Below, piece after piece: positions 38,082-50,136 of a stretch of 64,000 nt of DNA. The stretch covers positions 30,479,182 through 30,543,181 of the forward strand of contig CM073893.1 in NCBI GenBank assembly GCA_037176705.1, given 5' to 3'. Under the pieces are notes generated by a model. That model was not told the DNA's origin, searched no databases, and worked only from the letters and a program-made list of their open reading frames with translations. Position 1 is the stretch's first letter. The number at the start of each line of letters is the position of its first letter. The DNA is from Molossus alvarezi. Its lineage: Eukaryota; Chordata; Mammalia; Chiroptera; Molossidae. The translations under genes were made by a program, and so were the position numbers.

Positions 38082-38326
38082 TTTTTTATTATTCTAACCC
38101 GAGGACATTTTTCCATTTTTTGTTCAGATAGAGTGGGAGGGAGAGAGAGAAAGAGAGAGAGAGAAACATGGACGAGAAAGGGACACATCGAGTGGCTGCC
38201 TCCCGCACAACCCAACTAGGGCCGAGGACAAACTGCAACTGCGGTACATGCCCTTAGCGGGAACCGAACCCAGGTCTCTCTGGACCGCAGGCCGATGCTC
38301 TAACCACTGAGCAAACAGTCCAGGGC
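38082..38326 (-). mobile_element. VES SINE
   Basis: Minus-strand copy with GA-rich body and CCTCGGGTTAGAAT end. Duplication tccatgtactttttt (38067-38081) against tccatctactttttt from 38327. Confidence 0.93.
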
Positions 38327-38344
38327 TCCATCTACTTTTTTAAT

Positions 38345-39120
38345 ATTTATTGTAAAATTAACATATATGTAATAAATCTGTTAAATCTTAACCACTATAT
38401 TCTTCCTACATTTTATTGATAGTCCTGCAATAACTGAAAAACCCACAATATTAATTTTTCACTGAGGTGAGGGTCGTTCATGTTACACTATAGCCCCTAC
38501 AGCTCAAGAACACCTTCCAGATGTCCTAGAATACCACATTTGCTATTATTAGTTTCCTTTTTCTGCAATCTCAAATTTAAATGTTTTTAAAATTCTGCAT
38601 TACTATAAAATATAAAATGATTGTTGTATAAGACTGTGAACCCTTAATGAAAGGCATTTTGTCTTGTTAAAACAATGAGTGGTGAATACAATGCCTATCA
38701 ACTAGATAGTGCATCATAAATACATCCGATTGATACTTAACTTGATTAAAATATGATTTAAATAAGTTTAATACATTAAAAATGCATTATTTAAGATATC
38801 TTATTTAATCACCAATGAACTCATGGAAAATAGACTGAATTTATTATCATTTTGCAGTAAAAGATTCTGATATAGCCCTTAAGTATACACAATGCCACTT
38901 TTTCGTGGGATTACAAAGGTACAAGCAGAAAATTACTTTCATGTATATGTCAGGTACTACTGAAGGGAGCATGAATTGCTCTATCCTCTTTAGAAAACTC
39001 TGGAGCAGTATCTATTAAAACGAATATACATTATGACCCAATAAAATTAGTTTAAGGTGTGTATATACAGAAATTAACATAAGAAGTTCTGTAAAAAAAT
39101 TGCTCGTCACAAGAATGTCC
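38345..39120. other. Unassigned AT-rich DNA
   Basis: No gene or repeat recognised. Confidence 0.45.
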
Positions 39121-39123
39121 ATA

Positions 39124-39307
39124 GCCTGGCCATTGTGGCTCAGTGGTTTAGCATCCACCCATGCACCAAGAGGTTGCCAGTTTGATTCATGGTCAGGGCA
39201 CATGCCCACATTGTGGGCCCAATCCTCAGTTGGGGGCATGAAGGAAGTGGCCAATGAATGTTATCTCTCTTTGATATTTCTATCTTTCTCTAAAAAAAGC
39301 AATAAAA

Positions 39308-39342
<35 letters not shown>

Positions 39343-39344
39343 AT
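39124..39344 (+). mobile_element. VES SINE with (AAAT)n tail
   Basis: Head gcctggccattgtggctcag, diverged body, tail AGCAATAAAATAAATAAAT that has grown into about ten AAAT units (39303-39344). Target duplication unclear. Confidence 0.9.
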
Positions 39345-39345
39345 A

Positions 39346-39964
39346 TACTGTCCCTAATTGCACCAAAATAGAAACAACCTAAATATTTATCACCAGTAGG
39401 ACAGCTATATAGATTGTGGAATATTCATGTAATCAGATATTATCTTTTATTGAAAAAAAATGTATAACTATATAGAGCAATATGATGACTCTCACATCAA
39501 AAAAAAAAAGTTACACAGAAGCAAATAAACATAAAACATTGCATATTGTATATTCTATTTATGTAATATTCTGAACAAGAAAACTATGTGACGGCCATAG
39601 AAGTCACAATGACAGTGAGTCTTGGGAGTGCAGAAAGGCTGCAAAGGACACGAGGGTATTTCCGTGATTCTGTTAATGTTCTTTTTCTTCATCTAAGTTT
39701 TAAAGTTGATCTGTAAACCTTATGATTTGCGCGTATTTCTATTTAGAGTTGTCATTCAAACTAAAATGTACATAAACAATTTTAGTCACTGTACAATTTA
39801 TGATCTCTACTTCAGCAGTTACTTTTCTCTTTGGATTTTTTTCTTTCTTCTCCTCACCATTGCAGAATAAATACTTGTGTTCTATCATTAGAAGAGTTCC
39901 TCTACCTAGCGCTTGATTCTGCAGACAATTTTGTTTATGAAGGAGAAGGCACATTAGTCGAATT
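39346..39964. other. Unassigned AT-rich DNA
   Basis: 39347-39500 (accaaaatagaaacaaccta, then ggacagctatatagattgtg) resembles an L1 ORF2 end in sense, but too weakly to assign. Confidence 0.35.
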
Positions 39965-39976
39965 AAGAAGCTGTGT

Positions 39977-40177
39977 GGCCTGGCTGGTGTGGCTCAGTGG
40001 TTGAGCATCGACCCATATACTAAGAGGTCGCCAGTTCAACTCCCAGTCAGGGCACATTCCCAGGTTGTGGGCCTAATCCCCAGGGGGGGGGGCATGCAAG
40101 AGGCGGCCAATTGGTGTTCTCTCTCTTCAATGTTTCTCTCTCTCTCTCTCCCTAAAATCAATAAAGGAAAAAAGAAA
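39977..40177 (+). mobile_element. VES SINE
   Basis: Head gcctggctggtgtggctcag, G-rich run at 40084-40092, CT-rich body, AAATCAATAAAGG tail. Duplication aagaagctgtgt (39965-39976) against aagaagttgtgt (40178-40189). Confidence 0.94.
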
Positions 40178-40189
40178 AAGAAGTTGTGT

Positions 40190-41220
40190 ATTTTTTTTTT
40201 TTTTATGAAGAGACAGTTAAACATTGTCTTGAGTATCATTAATTAAATCAATGGTTATCTGGGATGTTCCAAACCTGTGAATAGCAAGCATTAAGGTTTA
40301 GTGCAAAAAATTTTGAAATTTGTTGAAAGTTTGCTCTCATTGGAATGTTAATACTAAGATGCAGGCATGAAGAGAATAAAGTTTTATGATAGTGCCAGGA
40401 AAAAAATCATGCAAGAGATGAAACACATCAAGTCATTTCTATATATTCTAAGAGTAATAAAAGGCTATGAAATACCTGAGAGAGCTAAAGATTTCTATTT
40501 CCATCTTTTGCTAATTAAGTTTGCATATATTTCACTACATTTTCTTGCATATTTTATACTAGCAGTGCTTCTGTTTCTGTTTACCTTTGGTTAATGAAAT
40601 ACGAATGGCAGTGTAATATCTGAGTGATTGATCAGTGCTTACTTCATCGATCACCTTGTCTCTTCCAGACAGTGGCTGCCCAGTCACTCCACTTCTCAGG
40701 GTGAGGGCAACAAAAATTCAGTTGCAGAGCCCCGGCAGACTAAAAAGAGTCTTAAAATGCCAAAACATGATAGCACTTACAGGATGCCCATTGAGCATAT
40801 AAATAAAGACCAACCTTTGGCAATCTCTATACTACTTAGAAAAATGTGTGCTTTTTTTTTTTTTTTTTCAAGTTAGGCCCCTGGGATTTTGGGATCTATG
40901 AAAACCCAGCAATAAGTGATAGGGTCAACATGGCCAAAGTTCATTGTAGCATGAAGGGAGACCCCTTAAAAAAGCAGGGCATTGTCAGACATTGGCAATT
41001 GTAAAATTTTTATCATAGCTTCCCCCCCCACATATTTAAGTAACAAAACTTGACTAAACTTCCAAATGAGTACAGAGACTATTATGTGAAGTTTGTTTGT
41101 GTTTATTTAGTTTTAGTTTTGTTTTGGTTGACTTAATATTTTTGGGTCAGAACTAATCAAGTTACCCAACTCCCCTCCCCTACTTCCCATTCAATCTCTG
41201 TCTCAAGATACATTGATCCA
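40190..41220. other. Unassigned DNA
   Basis: No gene recognised. T runs at 40191-40203 and 40852-40868. A C run at 41022-41029. Confidence 0.4.
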
Positions 41221-41224
41221 AGGT

Positions 41225-41665
41225 CAGAGTGGAAATGAGAAAGTAATTCTTATTCTTTATAGACAGTTTAAATTTCCCAGGTCTATCTTAACTAGAGAAC
41301 CAAGAAAACTGATGGTATAATGCAGTCTGAGTCCACAGTCTGAAAAGCCATGGTGACTGTTTTAAGTCCCACATTCTAAAGACCTGAAAACCAGGACTCT
41401 GATGTTCAAGGCAGGAGAAGATCAAATTCCCAGCTCAAGCAAAGAGAAAGAATTCACCTTTCCTGAGACTTTTTGAACTATTCAGTCCCTCTTCAGATTA
41501 AATGATGCCCACCCACATTTCTGAAGGTGAATTTCTTTCCGCAGTCTACTGATTCAAATGTCAATCTCTTCTGGAAATATCCTCACAGATGCATCCAGAA
41601 ATCATATTTTACCAGCTATCTGGGCTCCCCTTAGCCTTATCACATATAAAATTAACAACCAAAAT
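41225..41665 (-). mobile_element. LTR-like interspersed repeat, antisense
   Basis: The order aggcaggagaagatcaaatt, gatgcccacccacatttctg, actgattcaaatgtcaatct, cctcacagatgcatccagaa, then cacatataaaattaaca matches a common eutherian LTR-like repeat read in antisense. I could not fix the family name from memory. Confidence 0.5.
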
Positions 41666-41727
41666 CTCTAAACATAATTATGATTCCTTAAACCCAAGCT
41701 AAGATTGGAAGATTCTATTCATTGTCA

Positions 41728-41761
41728 GGGGGGAAAAAAAAGGGGGGGTGGGGGAGGGGGG
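41728..41761 (+). repeat. G-run cluster with G-quadruplex potential
   Basis: G6, A8, G7, T, G5, A, G6 in immediate succession. It meets the four-run G-quadruplex pattern with one- and eight-base loops. Confidence 0.85.
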
Positions 41762-42044
41762 AGAACAGTCTTTACTTCATGGAGAGCAAAGCTAATTGGA
41801 CTAAAGTGAAGAAAATTTAAATAGTCATAATCTAAAAATCTAAAAATTATTAAAGAAAATTTGACCTTGAATACATTGGTGTTAGAGGTAGTACAGATAG
41901 AAAAAAAACTACAAAAAACAAAATAATACATTTCATTCCAATTTCTGAAATCACAGTTCCACACCCTCCCCCACTCTGAAAACTACATTTAAAAAAATAT
42001 TCCCATTAATTAGTAGCTCAGATTTTTAAGCCTGTTCAATTTCT

Positions 42045-42266
42045 TTTTAAAAATTTTTTTTTTTCTTTATTGATTTTAGAGAGAGAGGAAGGGAGAGGGA
42101 GAGAGAATTAGAAACATCGATGAGCGAGAACATCCATTGGCCTCCTCCTGCATGCCCCCATTGAGGATTTAGCCCACAAACTTGGCGTGTGCCCCAACTG
42201 GGAATCAAACCAGTGACCTCTTGGTGCATGGATTGACACTCAACCACTGAGCCACACTGGCCAGGC
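42045..42266 (-). mobile_element. VES SINE
   Basis: Minus-strand copy, head gcctggccagtgtggctcag. The 17-base duplication aagcctgttcaatttct (42028-42044) has one change at 42267-42283. Confidence 0.95.
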
Positions 42267-42283
42267 AAGCCTGTACAATTTCT

Positions 42284-42654
42284 AACACACCAAAGAAAAC
42301 GAAAATGTCGGTCTAGAACATTTAAATGGTTTATTTAGGAAGGTTGTTTTTTTAAAAAAATGAGAGCAAAAATATGTCTTAGAAATAATCTAGTTAAATA
42401 TGGTTCTTTATAGATGAAACACGTGAGATACAAGGAGTTAAGTTGGATTTCCTAGAGTCACATATCTCGTTGTCACAATCCAAAACTGGAGGCCAAATCT
42501 ATTAACTTCCAACCTGGGTTTCTTTGAATTATATCACAGTTGAAAATCATGGATTTTAATATTTTAAATGAAAAGAATAATGCTTTCACTGAGATTTACA
42601 GCATTCTAATGAAAGAGTTCTTAGAGATAGTGGATCTAGAGCAAAAAGTCACAT
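42284..42654. other. Unassigned DNA
   Basis: Nothing recognised. Confidence 0.4.
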
Positions 42655-44110
42655 AGCATCTATTCATTTATTCAACATTTGTAATATGTCTGTGATGTGC
42701 CATGCATTGTCTCAATTTATGGCAAACAATGATAACTATAGAAAGACACACATGTTATCTAACAGGTCCAGAGTAAGATTTTCCCAGAATATTAGGAAAA
42801 CCTAGAAACAGAAATATGAATCTTATTTGAGAACCTATTGGAGATGATGTTTAAGTCTTAAAGGCTAAAGAGGAGTCATCCCTGTTGAGGTATTGATAGT
42901 GCATAATGAAGAGGAAAATGCATATGGAAAGGTCTTAAGATGAAAGAAGGGATGGCTCTGCAAGTATCTTCATATATATAAAGATAAAAGGAGTGGTTTT
43001 TAAAAATCCAGTAGAAAGGGGGTAAGATTTGATCCTGAGGGAAAATTGCAATATTATATAACTGCACAGGACAGTACTAAAACTCAGAAAGAACATTCAG
43101 CTACTGTCTTAGCCCATTCAAGCTGCTATAATAAAAGACCATAGACTGGGTGGCATGTAAACAACAAAAATGTATGTCTCACTGCTCTGGAGGTTGAGAA
43201 GTACAAGATAAAGACACTGGCAGATTTATGCTGAGAGCCCACTTGCTGGTTCATATGAGGCACCTTCTTGCTGTGTTCTCACATGATCAAAGGGTAAGAG
43301 ATCTCTCTGCGGCTCTTGTATATTGGCACTAATCTAATCCAGGAGGGCTCTATTCTCAAGATCTAGTCACTCCCCCAAAACCCCATCTCCAAATACCATC
43401 ACCTTGAAGTTTAGAATTTCAAAATAATCATTTAGGGGGACACAAACATTCAGACCTTAGCAGCTACCAAGAAATAACATGGATTCAAATGAGACAACTT
43501 GAAAGAAGATAATGTTAGAAATCTTATATATAGTGATACTGTAGAAAAATGAGAAAGAACTGAACTCTAAAGCTGTCACAGAAAAGGAATGGAGAGTGAA
43601 ATTGTGAATGAGCTTTGAAAGAATTTGCTAATCTATTAGTACCCTAGTTAAGAGAGAGGAAAAAGCCTCCATGATCCTTGCATTTCTTGCTTCGTTAATT
43701 TAAGGAATGATGAAGCCATCCTTAGTGATGGAGAGCAGAAACAAATGACAAAGTGAAAGAAACAGTGGAGATTGCTGTCTCCCCATTTGAACATGTTAAG
43801 CTCCTTCTTTACATTTTCTTCCATTCACTAAATTTGCAAAATGAGATTGTTACCTTTTAATGATAAAAAAAAGTTTTCATATTTAAGATTACTTTGAGAT
43901 ATCTAAATTGAGAGAAAATGATTTTTAAAAATAGGAAAAATTAACTACTGGAAAGTTTGAGATGTCTTAAAGACATCAAAATGAAGAATAGCATCATAAG
44001 CATTTCCATGTCTAGAAGTCCAGACTAGACATTGAGCTTTAAGCATCAGGTTATAGGTAGTAACTGAAGCTATGTGTGGATGCTATTATTCATCCCATGA
44101 ATATTTTGTG
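42655..44110 (-). mobile_element. L2 LINE, antisense, split by an LTR
   Basis: Left edge ctattcatttattcaacatt, then gtgatgtgccatgcattgtc, is the antisense L2 3' end. ggagatgatgtttaagtctt and gaaaggtcttaagatgaaag continue the pattern. After the MLT1A-like LTR (43105-43462), gtttgagatgtcttaaagac and gtctagaagtccagactaga agree with more 5' L2 sequence. Old, no frame. Confidence 0.6.
43105..43462 (-). mobile_element. MLT1A-like solo LTR (ERVL-MaLR)
   Basis: Reads tgtcttagcccattcaagct, then actgggtggcatgtaaacaa, caccttcttgctgtgttctc and gggggacacaaacattcaga, ending ccttagca. This is MLT1A in reverse. The 5-base duplication gctac flanks it at 43100-43104 and 43463-43467. No internal retroviral genes. 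Confidence 0.92.
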
Positions 44111-44187
44111 CCAAACATTGGGTATTAGGTCCTGTGATATATCCTGGAGAAGACATTACAGAAAGAAAGAGAAATTAGAATAAGAAA

Positions 44188-44322
44188 CAAAGCCCTGGAT
44201 GTTTTTCCTCAGTGGTTAGAGCAGTGGCCTTAGGACCAACGAGTCTTGGGTTTGATTCCCAGTCAAGGGCAAGCACCTGAGTTGCAGGTTTGATCCTCAG
44301 GTGAGGATTAACAACAACAAAA
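44188..44322 (+). mobile_element. Short VES SINE with internal deletion
   Basis: Head (agccctggatgtttttcctc, aGTGGTTAGAGC) and B box gggtttgattccc are followed almost at once by TCCTCAGGTGAGGATTA and an AAC-rich tail. The CT-rich middle is absent. Duplication agaataagaaa at 44177-44187 and 44323-44333. Confidence 0.87.
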
Positions 44323-44333
44323 AGAATAAGAAA

Positions 44334-46420
44334 AATAAATAAACATTTTTTCCAAAGGTGAACAGACCTCTGAATACCAAATATACCAACTAGAGTAAAA
44401 TAACTGAAATAGATTCATAAGAGAGGCTAAAAGCATAAGCATAAAAACTAAGGTAATTATGCCTGATAAAGACAAGAAAATATTAAGACAAAGAAAGAAT
44501 GCTTTTATTTGATTCTGTATTAAACAATACAACGTGTCTCTTCTTTCTTGCTCTGAATCAGTGATGTTCACATTTGTATTGGACATGGACATATTTTCTT
44601 AACAATAGATTAAATGGGAACCTAGGGAACTGACATGACAGTCTGAGCTTTTTCCAAGAGCACACCCCTGCCCCCAATCTCTCTATCATCCCATATACCC
44701 TCAGAGGGCATGGAGAAGACTTGAAGAACCACTAGAAAAACACCATTCAAACATCATGTCTTGGATAATGCAAATTAATACCCAACGTGCTAAGATGAGA
44801 ATAGGCAGTAAATTGCCAAGTACTGGCAGAGGCATAGGACGACTGACTCTCTAAGTCAGGTAAGTGGTGTAAATCAGGATAACTATTTTAGGAAAACTAT
44901 GTGACCATATTTGCTGTATCCAATCATAAAGTGACCAGCAATTCCTCTTTAGATGTAAACCCATGAGAAATTTGCTAATATTTATCAAACACAGGTACTA
45001 GAGAGATTTTAGTGGTACCCTTGGCAATATCTGAAACTGGAAACTCCACTAAATAAAAAAAATATATATATATATATGTATATATATGTATATATGTATA
45101 TATATGTATATATGTATATATATGTATATATATATTAGATAAGAAGAATAATTTTAGGTATGTTCCTAGAAGGGAACAATATACAACACTGAGATTGAAA
45201 AATCTAGATCTGTATGCAATGATATATTCAAATTTCACAAACTGGACATTAAAGTAACAACTTTAGATAAAAACAAATATATGCTGCATGATTGAATACA
45301 AATTCAGGTGAAACTAGTAGAAGAGATTAAAGATCATGGTAGTTAGCGTCTTGGGGAATTAATGACTGGAAAGGGATGTGTGGATGGCTCCCAGGGTGCT
45401 GGTAACTCTCCTGTTTAATATGAATGCTGATGACATGGATACTTTTAGTTTTTGAAAATTAATCTATTTATATACTTATGATAGGTGCAGCTTTCTGTGT
45501 GAATATTTTACATCTATAAAACATTTTAAAAACTAAGAGAATATAATGAATGAACATATTTTTGGCACTTCAACTGGATTAGATGTTTATAAAAACAATA
45601 CACATCATTTTCTATTTCACATCAATCTATAAACTGTCTGTAGAACTGTTACACTCAGCTCTTAAGGAATGCTTATTTAGTACATTATACAATTGCACAT
45701 GAATACATTCTTTTGAAAATAACAAATATATTTGTTGCTTTTGACTAAAAAAAATGTAAATTTTTGTGACAAACTTGAAAGCATTACTTTTAATGTAATT
45801 GCCATTTTCTACTTAAAAAACCACTAACCACCATTTCTTTTGGTCACCCTTTTGATTTAAACTCTCAACAAATGCTTCTGAGGAATTGTAAGCAGATGAA
45901 ATTGGGGACTAGAAAGTCTTGATTAGTGCATGAATCTAATTTGTTTTCTTTAGGAGAGATTTTCATTCTTGTCAAAGAGGATGTAACATAAAATCACCTT
46001 GAAATAAGTTCATCTCTGTCTAAAATCTCTTCCCATCTCTGAATTAATACAATGAAATTGCATGCATACCGTATCAAAGAGCTAGCATGAACTATCTTAA
46101 CCCAGTGATTTACTCAAGAACACACTGCAAAATGTTTGAGAATTATATGTTTTCAACTTATACAGCATTCCCAAATTTACACCTTTGAATTGGATTAATA
46201 ATTATGCTCAGATTTTTTTTTTCATTTCCATAGCCTTTGAATAGCATTTTGAGTTTTCATTATTATTAAGTACAATCAGTGAAAAATCCTTATAATTTAA
46301 GACTTTTAAAGAGAAAATATTTGACTTCCTTGTCAATTCTAAATTTCTATTTCTCCATCATATTCAGACCTTCTGTCTATTTCTCCTCCGAATTTATCAC
46401 TACTTGTAGTTCATTATATA
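44334..46420. other. Unassigned AT-rich DNA
   Basis: No gene recognised. Contains the TATG/TA microsatellite at 45062-45137. 44720-44960 (aatgcaaattaatacccaac, then actatgtgaccatatttgct) may be a weak old L1 remnant, not assigned. Confidence 0.4.
45062..45137. repeat. (TA)n/(TATG)n microsatellite
   Basis: Alternating TA blocks with regularly placed TG, visible directly. Confidence 0.95.
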
Positions 46421-46424
46421 TTTT

Positions 46425-46604
46425 TTAAATATGTTTTTACTGATTTCAGAGAGAGGGAGAGAGAGAAACATTGATCAGCTGCCTCCTCCACACTCTCTAC
46501 TGGGAATCCAGGCCACAAACTGGACATGTGCCCTAACTAGAAATTGAACCAGTAACCTCCTGGTGTACTGGTCAGCACTCAATCATTGAGTCTCACCAGC
46601 CAGG
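46425..46604 (-). mobile_element. VES SINE
   Basis: Minus-strand copy with head gcctggctggtgagactcaa, GA-rich body and tttttactgatttcagagag tail edge. Target duplication unclear. Confidence 0.87.
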
Positions 46605-46630
46605 CTCACTACATTTTATTTATCTAATTT

Positions 46631-46765
46631 CTTCTTGTCTCCTCTATTACAACATAAGATTACTAACACAACAGTTGTAATCTATTTCGTTCTCTGTTCC
46701 ATACCTGGCATTGGGAACAACACATGATAAAATGTAGGTGTTTAACAAATGTTTTTGAATGAATG
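46631..46765 (+). mobile_element. L2 3' end
   Basis: cataagattactaacacaac, then catacctggcattgggaaca and gtaggtgtttaacaaatgtt followed by tttgaatgaatgg, fits the sense L2 3' end. Confidence 0.6.
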
Positions 46766-46769
46766 GATA

Positions 46770-47675
46770 AACTGCATACAATTTATTAGGTTCAGGTTAA
46801 ACATTAGAGTAGAATTGAATTCTCAGATGATATCTGAGCTTTCAGCAAACTATGGTTTTTGCTGATAGTCTCCAATAGGACATGGATAAGAACTTATGTT
46901 CTAACTATAACGTTATAAGTGTATATAAAAGCAGTAAAATGCCTTAGATCACAAGTTTTTCATTTATTTATTTCTTATAATAAATGAAGAACAACCATTG
47001 CAGGGAGAAGAACCAAAGCATTGTAGGCCTCCAGTCAGAGTTTCACCGTGAATTTTTATTGATCACTAGCCAAAACACTTTTTAACTGTTTTGAAATTGT
47101 CCAGGTAACCACTCGTGTCTTCAAAGAAATATGAAATTCTGATGGCAAGCCCACATCTATTTTCTAACTTGCTCTATAACCAAGCCCAAGATTTAATGTA
47201 TAACAGGTATACCACAATATTTTTAGAATTAGAAAATATGATATTTCTGTCTTAGAACATATCTAAATATTCTGTATTAATATAAAACAACTCCTGTTCA
47301 ATGACTGCGTATCCACTAACATCAAGGTTTTGGAGGGATACACAAAGTGTAGTAGAGACTTTGTAATTCCATAATACAAATGTGATTAAGATTTAATAAA
47401 GCTGTAAGAAAGAAAAAAGCTGATGCCAAGAATGGATTTTCAATGAGATTTTTGTATGCCTGCATTTTAATCTAACCTCTAAAATAATTTTATAAATATG
47501 TAATAATATACATATTGCTGTAGGAACTTGGATTTGTTCAGTATACAAAATAAAAATTCTTGGCTTTTGTAGTTTGCATGCTATCAAAGGGAAACAAACA
47601 ATAATCAACAGACTTAATACATAAGTAAATTACAAGTTCTAATAAAAAGTAATTAGTGACTTGATAAAAGACAAG
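46770..47675. other. Unassigned AT-rich DNA
   Basis: No gene or repeat recognised. Confidence 0.4.
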
Positions 47676-47680
47676 ATGAG

Positions 47681-49850
47681 TGTACTAGGTTTAATAGTGG
47701 CCATAAAAAGTTATGTCTAAGTTCTAAACCAGGAACCTGTAAATACTACCTCACTTGGAAGAAAGGCCTTTCTAGATGTAATTAAGGATCTCAAAATAAG
47801 GATCTCAGACAGAGTTTGGGCCTTAAATACAATGACAGCTATCTTTATATAAGAAAGGCAAAGATCTACAGGACATTGAAAAAAGAAATAGAGGAAGATA
47901 TAAAAAAGTGGAAGCACATACCTTGTTCAGGGATTGAAAAACTAACATCATTAAAATGTCCATGCTACCCAAAGCAATCTATAGATTCAATGCAATACCC
48001 ATCAAAATACCAACGACATACTTCACAGAACTAGAACAAATACTTGAAAAGTTCATATGGAACCAAAAAAGACCTTAAATAGCCACAGCAATCTTGAAAA
48101 TGAAGAACAAAGTTGAAGGAATCACATTACCAGATTTCAGGTTATACTACAAAACCACTGTAATCAAAACAGCCTGGTACTGGCACAAGAACAGGCATAT
48201 AGACCAGTGGAACAGAACAGAGAACCCAGAAATGGACCCAAGGCAATACGCTCAATTAATATTTGACAAAGGTGGCAAGAGCATACAGTGGAGTAAGGAC
48301 AGTCTCTTTCATAAATGGTGTTGGGAAAATTGGACTGCTACATGCAAAAAAAAAAAAAAAAATGAAACTAGACCATCAACTTACAGCCTACACAAGAATA
48401 AACTCTGAATGGGTAAAAGACTTACGTGTGACTCATGAATCCATAAAAATCCTAGAAGAAAATGGAGGCAACAAAATTTCAGACATCATACCCAGCAGAA
48501 TTTTCACTGACACATCACCTAAGGCAACACAAACAAAGGAGAAAATTAACACATGGAACTACATCAGACTAAAAAACTTCTGCACCGCAAAAGAAACCAC
48601 CAACAAAGTGGAAAGCCAACCCACTCTATGGGAGAGCATAATTGCCAATAATACATCAGATAAGGGGTAAATTTCTAATATATATAGAGTGCTCATACAG
48701 CTCAACAAAAGGAAGACAAAGAACCCAATTAAAAAATGGGCAGAGGAACTAAATAGACACCTCTCCAAACAGGACATACAAATGGCTAAGAGACATATGA
48801 AGAAATGCTCAATATCATCAATCATCAGAGAGATGCAAATTAAACAACAATGAGGTATCACCTCACACCTGTCAGAATGGCCGCCGTCAACAAATCATCA
48901 AATAACAAGTGTTGTTGAGGGTGTGGAGAAAAGAGAACTCTACTACACTGCTGGTAGGAATGCAGACTGGTGCAGCCACTATGGAAAACACTATGGTGTT
49001 ACCACAAAAAATTAAAAATTGAACTTCCATTTGACCCAGGAATATACCCTAGGAAGTCTGAAACACCAATCAGAAAGAATATATGTACCCCCATGTTCAT
49101 AGAAGCACTATTTACAATAGCTAAGATCTGGAAACAGCCCAAGTGTCCATCAGTAGACAAATGAATAACAAAGCTGTGGTACACATACACAATGGAGTAC
49201 TATGCAGCTGTAAGAAAGAAAGATCTCATATCCTTTGGGAAGACATGGAGGGACCTTGAAAGAATTATCCTAAGCGAAACAAGCCAAACAGAGAAAGACA
49301 ATTTTCATATGCTCTCACTTATTTGTGGAATATAATGAACATAACAGTCTGAGGAATGGGGTAGTCCCAGAGACATGGAAGTAGGGTACAGACTGACAGT
49401 CCCCAGAAGAGGGGGTGGGGAGAGAGATAAACCACTTATATGCATGTATGCATGAACAATGGTCATGGACAACAAAGCTGGGGACAGGGTGGGGAGGGAG
49501 GAGAAGGGGGGCATCAGTGGAGGAAAAAGGGGAAACATCTGTAACAAAAATAAATAAATGAATTCATTAAATATAAATAAATAAAAAGAAAGACAAAGAA
49601 GTTTTGAGACACAGAAACACGCAGAAGAGGAACCCATGTGCAGATGGGGGCCAAGACAAACCAATACCTTCCTGGAGTTTCCATACACGGAGAGTCAAAT
49701 TTTTCTCCCTTAGAGCCTCCATTGGGAGCTCACCCCGACTACACTTTGTTGAGACTTCTTGGCCCCAGTTCGTGAGAATTTAAATTTTTGCTGTTTTTAA
49801 GCCTCCACATTTGTGGTACTTTGTTACAGTAGCCTTAGGAAACAAATGCA
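47681..49850 (+). mobile_element. MLT1-type solo LTR (ERVL-MaLR), split by L1
   Basis: The left part starts tgtactaggtttaatagtgg and includes agatgtaattaaggatctca and gggccttaaatacaatgaca. The right part, 49599-49850, has gagacacagaaacacgcaga and ends gtggtactttgttacagtag, then ccttaggaaacaaatgca. The 5-base duplication atgag is at 47676-47680 and 49851-49855. No retroviral genes. The L1 at 47864-49585 sits inside. Confidence 0.87.
47864..49585 (+). mobile_element. 5'-truncated L1 inside the LTR
   Basis: It starts in late ORF2 (TLKKEIEEDIKKWKHIP) and continues with [20 protein letters not shown] (about 48130-48190). A 17-A run at about 48344 breaks the frame. The next piece, 48263-48670, covers [15 protein letters not shown] and [20 protein letters not shown] sequence. 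The C-terminal part has [20 protein letters not shown], then a 3' UTR and AAATAAATAAAAAG tail. Duplication aagaaaggcaaag (47851-47863) against aagaaagacaaag (49586-49598). It lacks endonuclease and the reverse transcriptase core, so it is dead on arrival. Confidence 0.93.
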
Positions 49851-50136
49851 ATGAGTAAAGTGGACTATAGGTGGCAACTGTTGATGGTAATATTGAGGAG
49901 GTAGTATTGCGTAAGACTTAAAAGTAAGTCATAGGATTAATTATAAATAGACTTTTGAAGCTCAACCTGGGTATACATTTACATTTGGAAGATGACTATA
50001 AAGTCAGTTTTCTCTCAACAATCAACTTTATGTACATTATCATGGGTAAGGCAAGCATGATTTGAGTAATGAAGAACCTTTCAGCACTGAAGAAAATCTG
50101 GGCAAAGTCTCATAGACAAACATCCAGTTAATATGG

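Noticed and set aside
39303..39344. CRISPR-like or satellite array
   Set aside because: It is a tetranucleotide SINE-tail repeat with no spacers.
44975..45238. 87-codon minus-strand frame with IHIYTY repeats
   Set aside because: Translation of the TATG/TA microsatellite.
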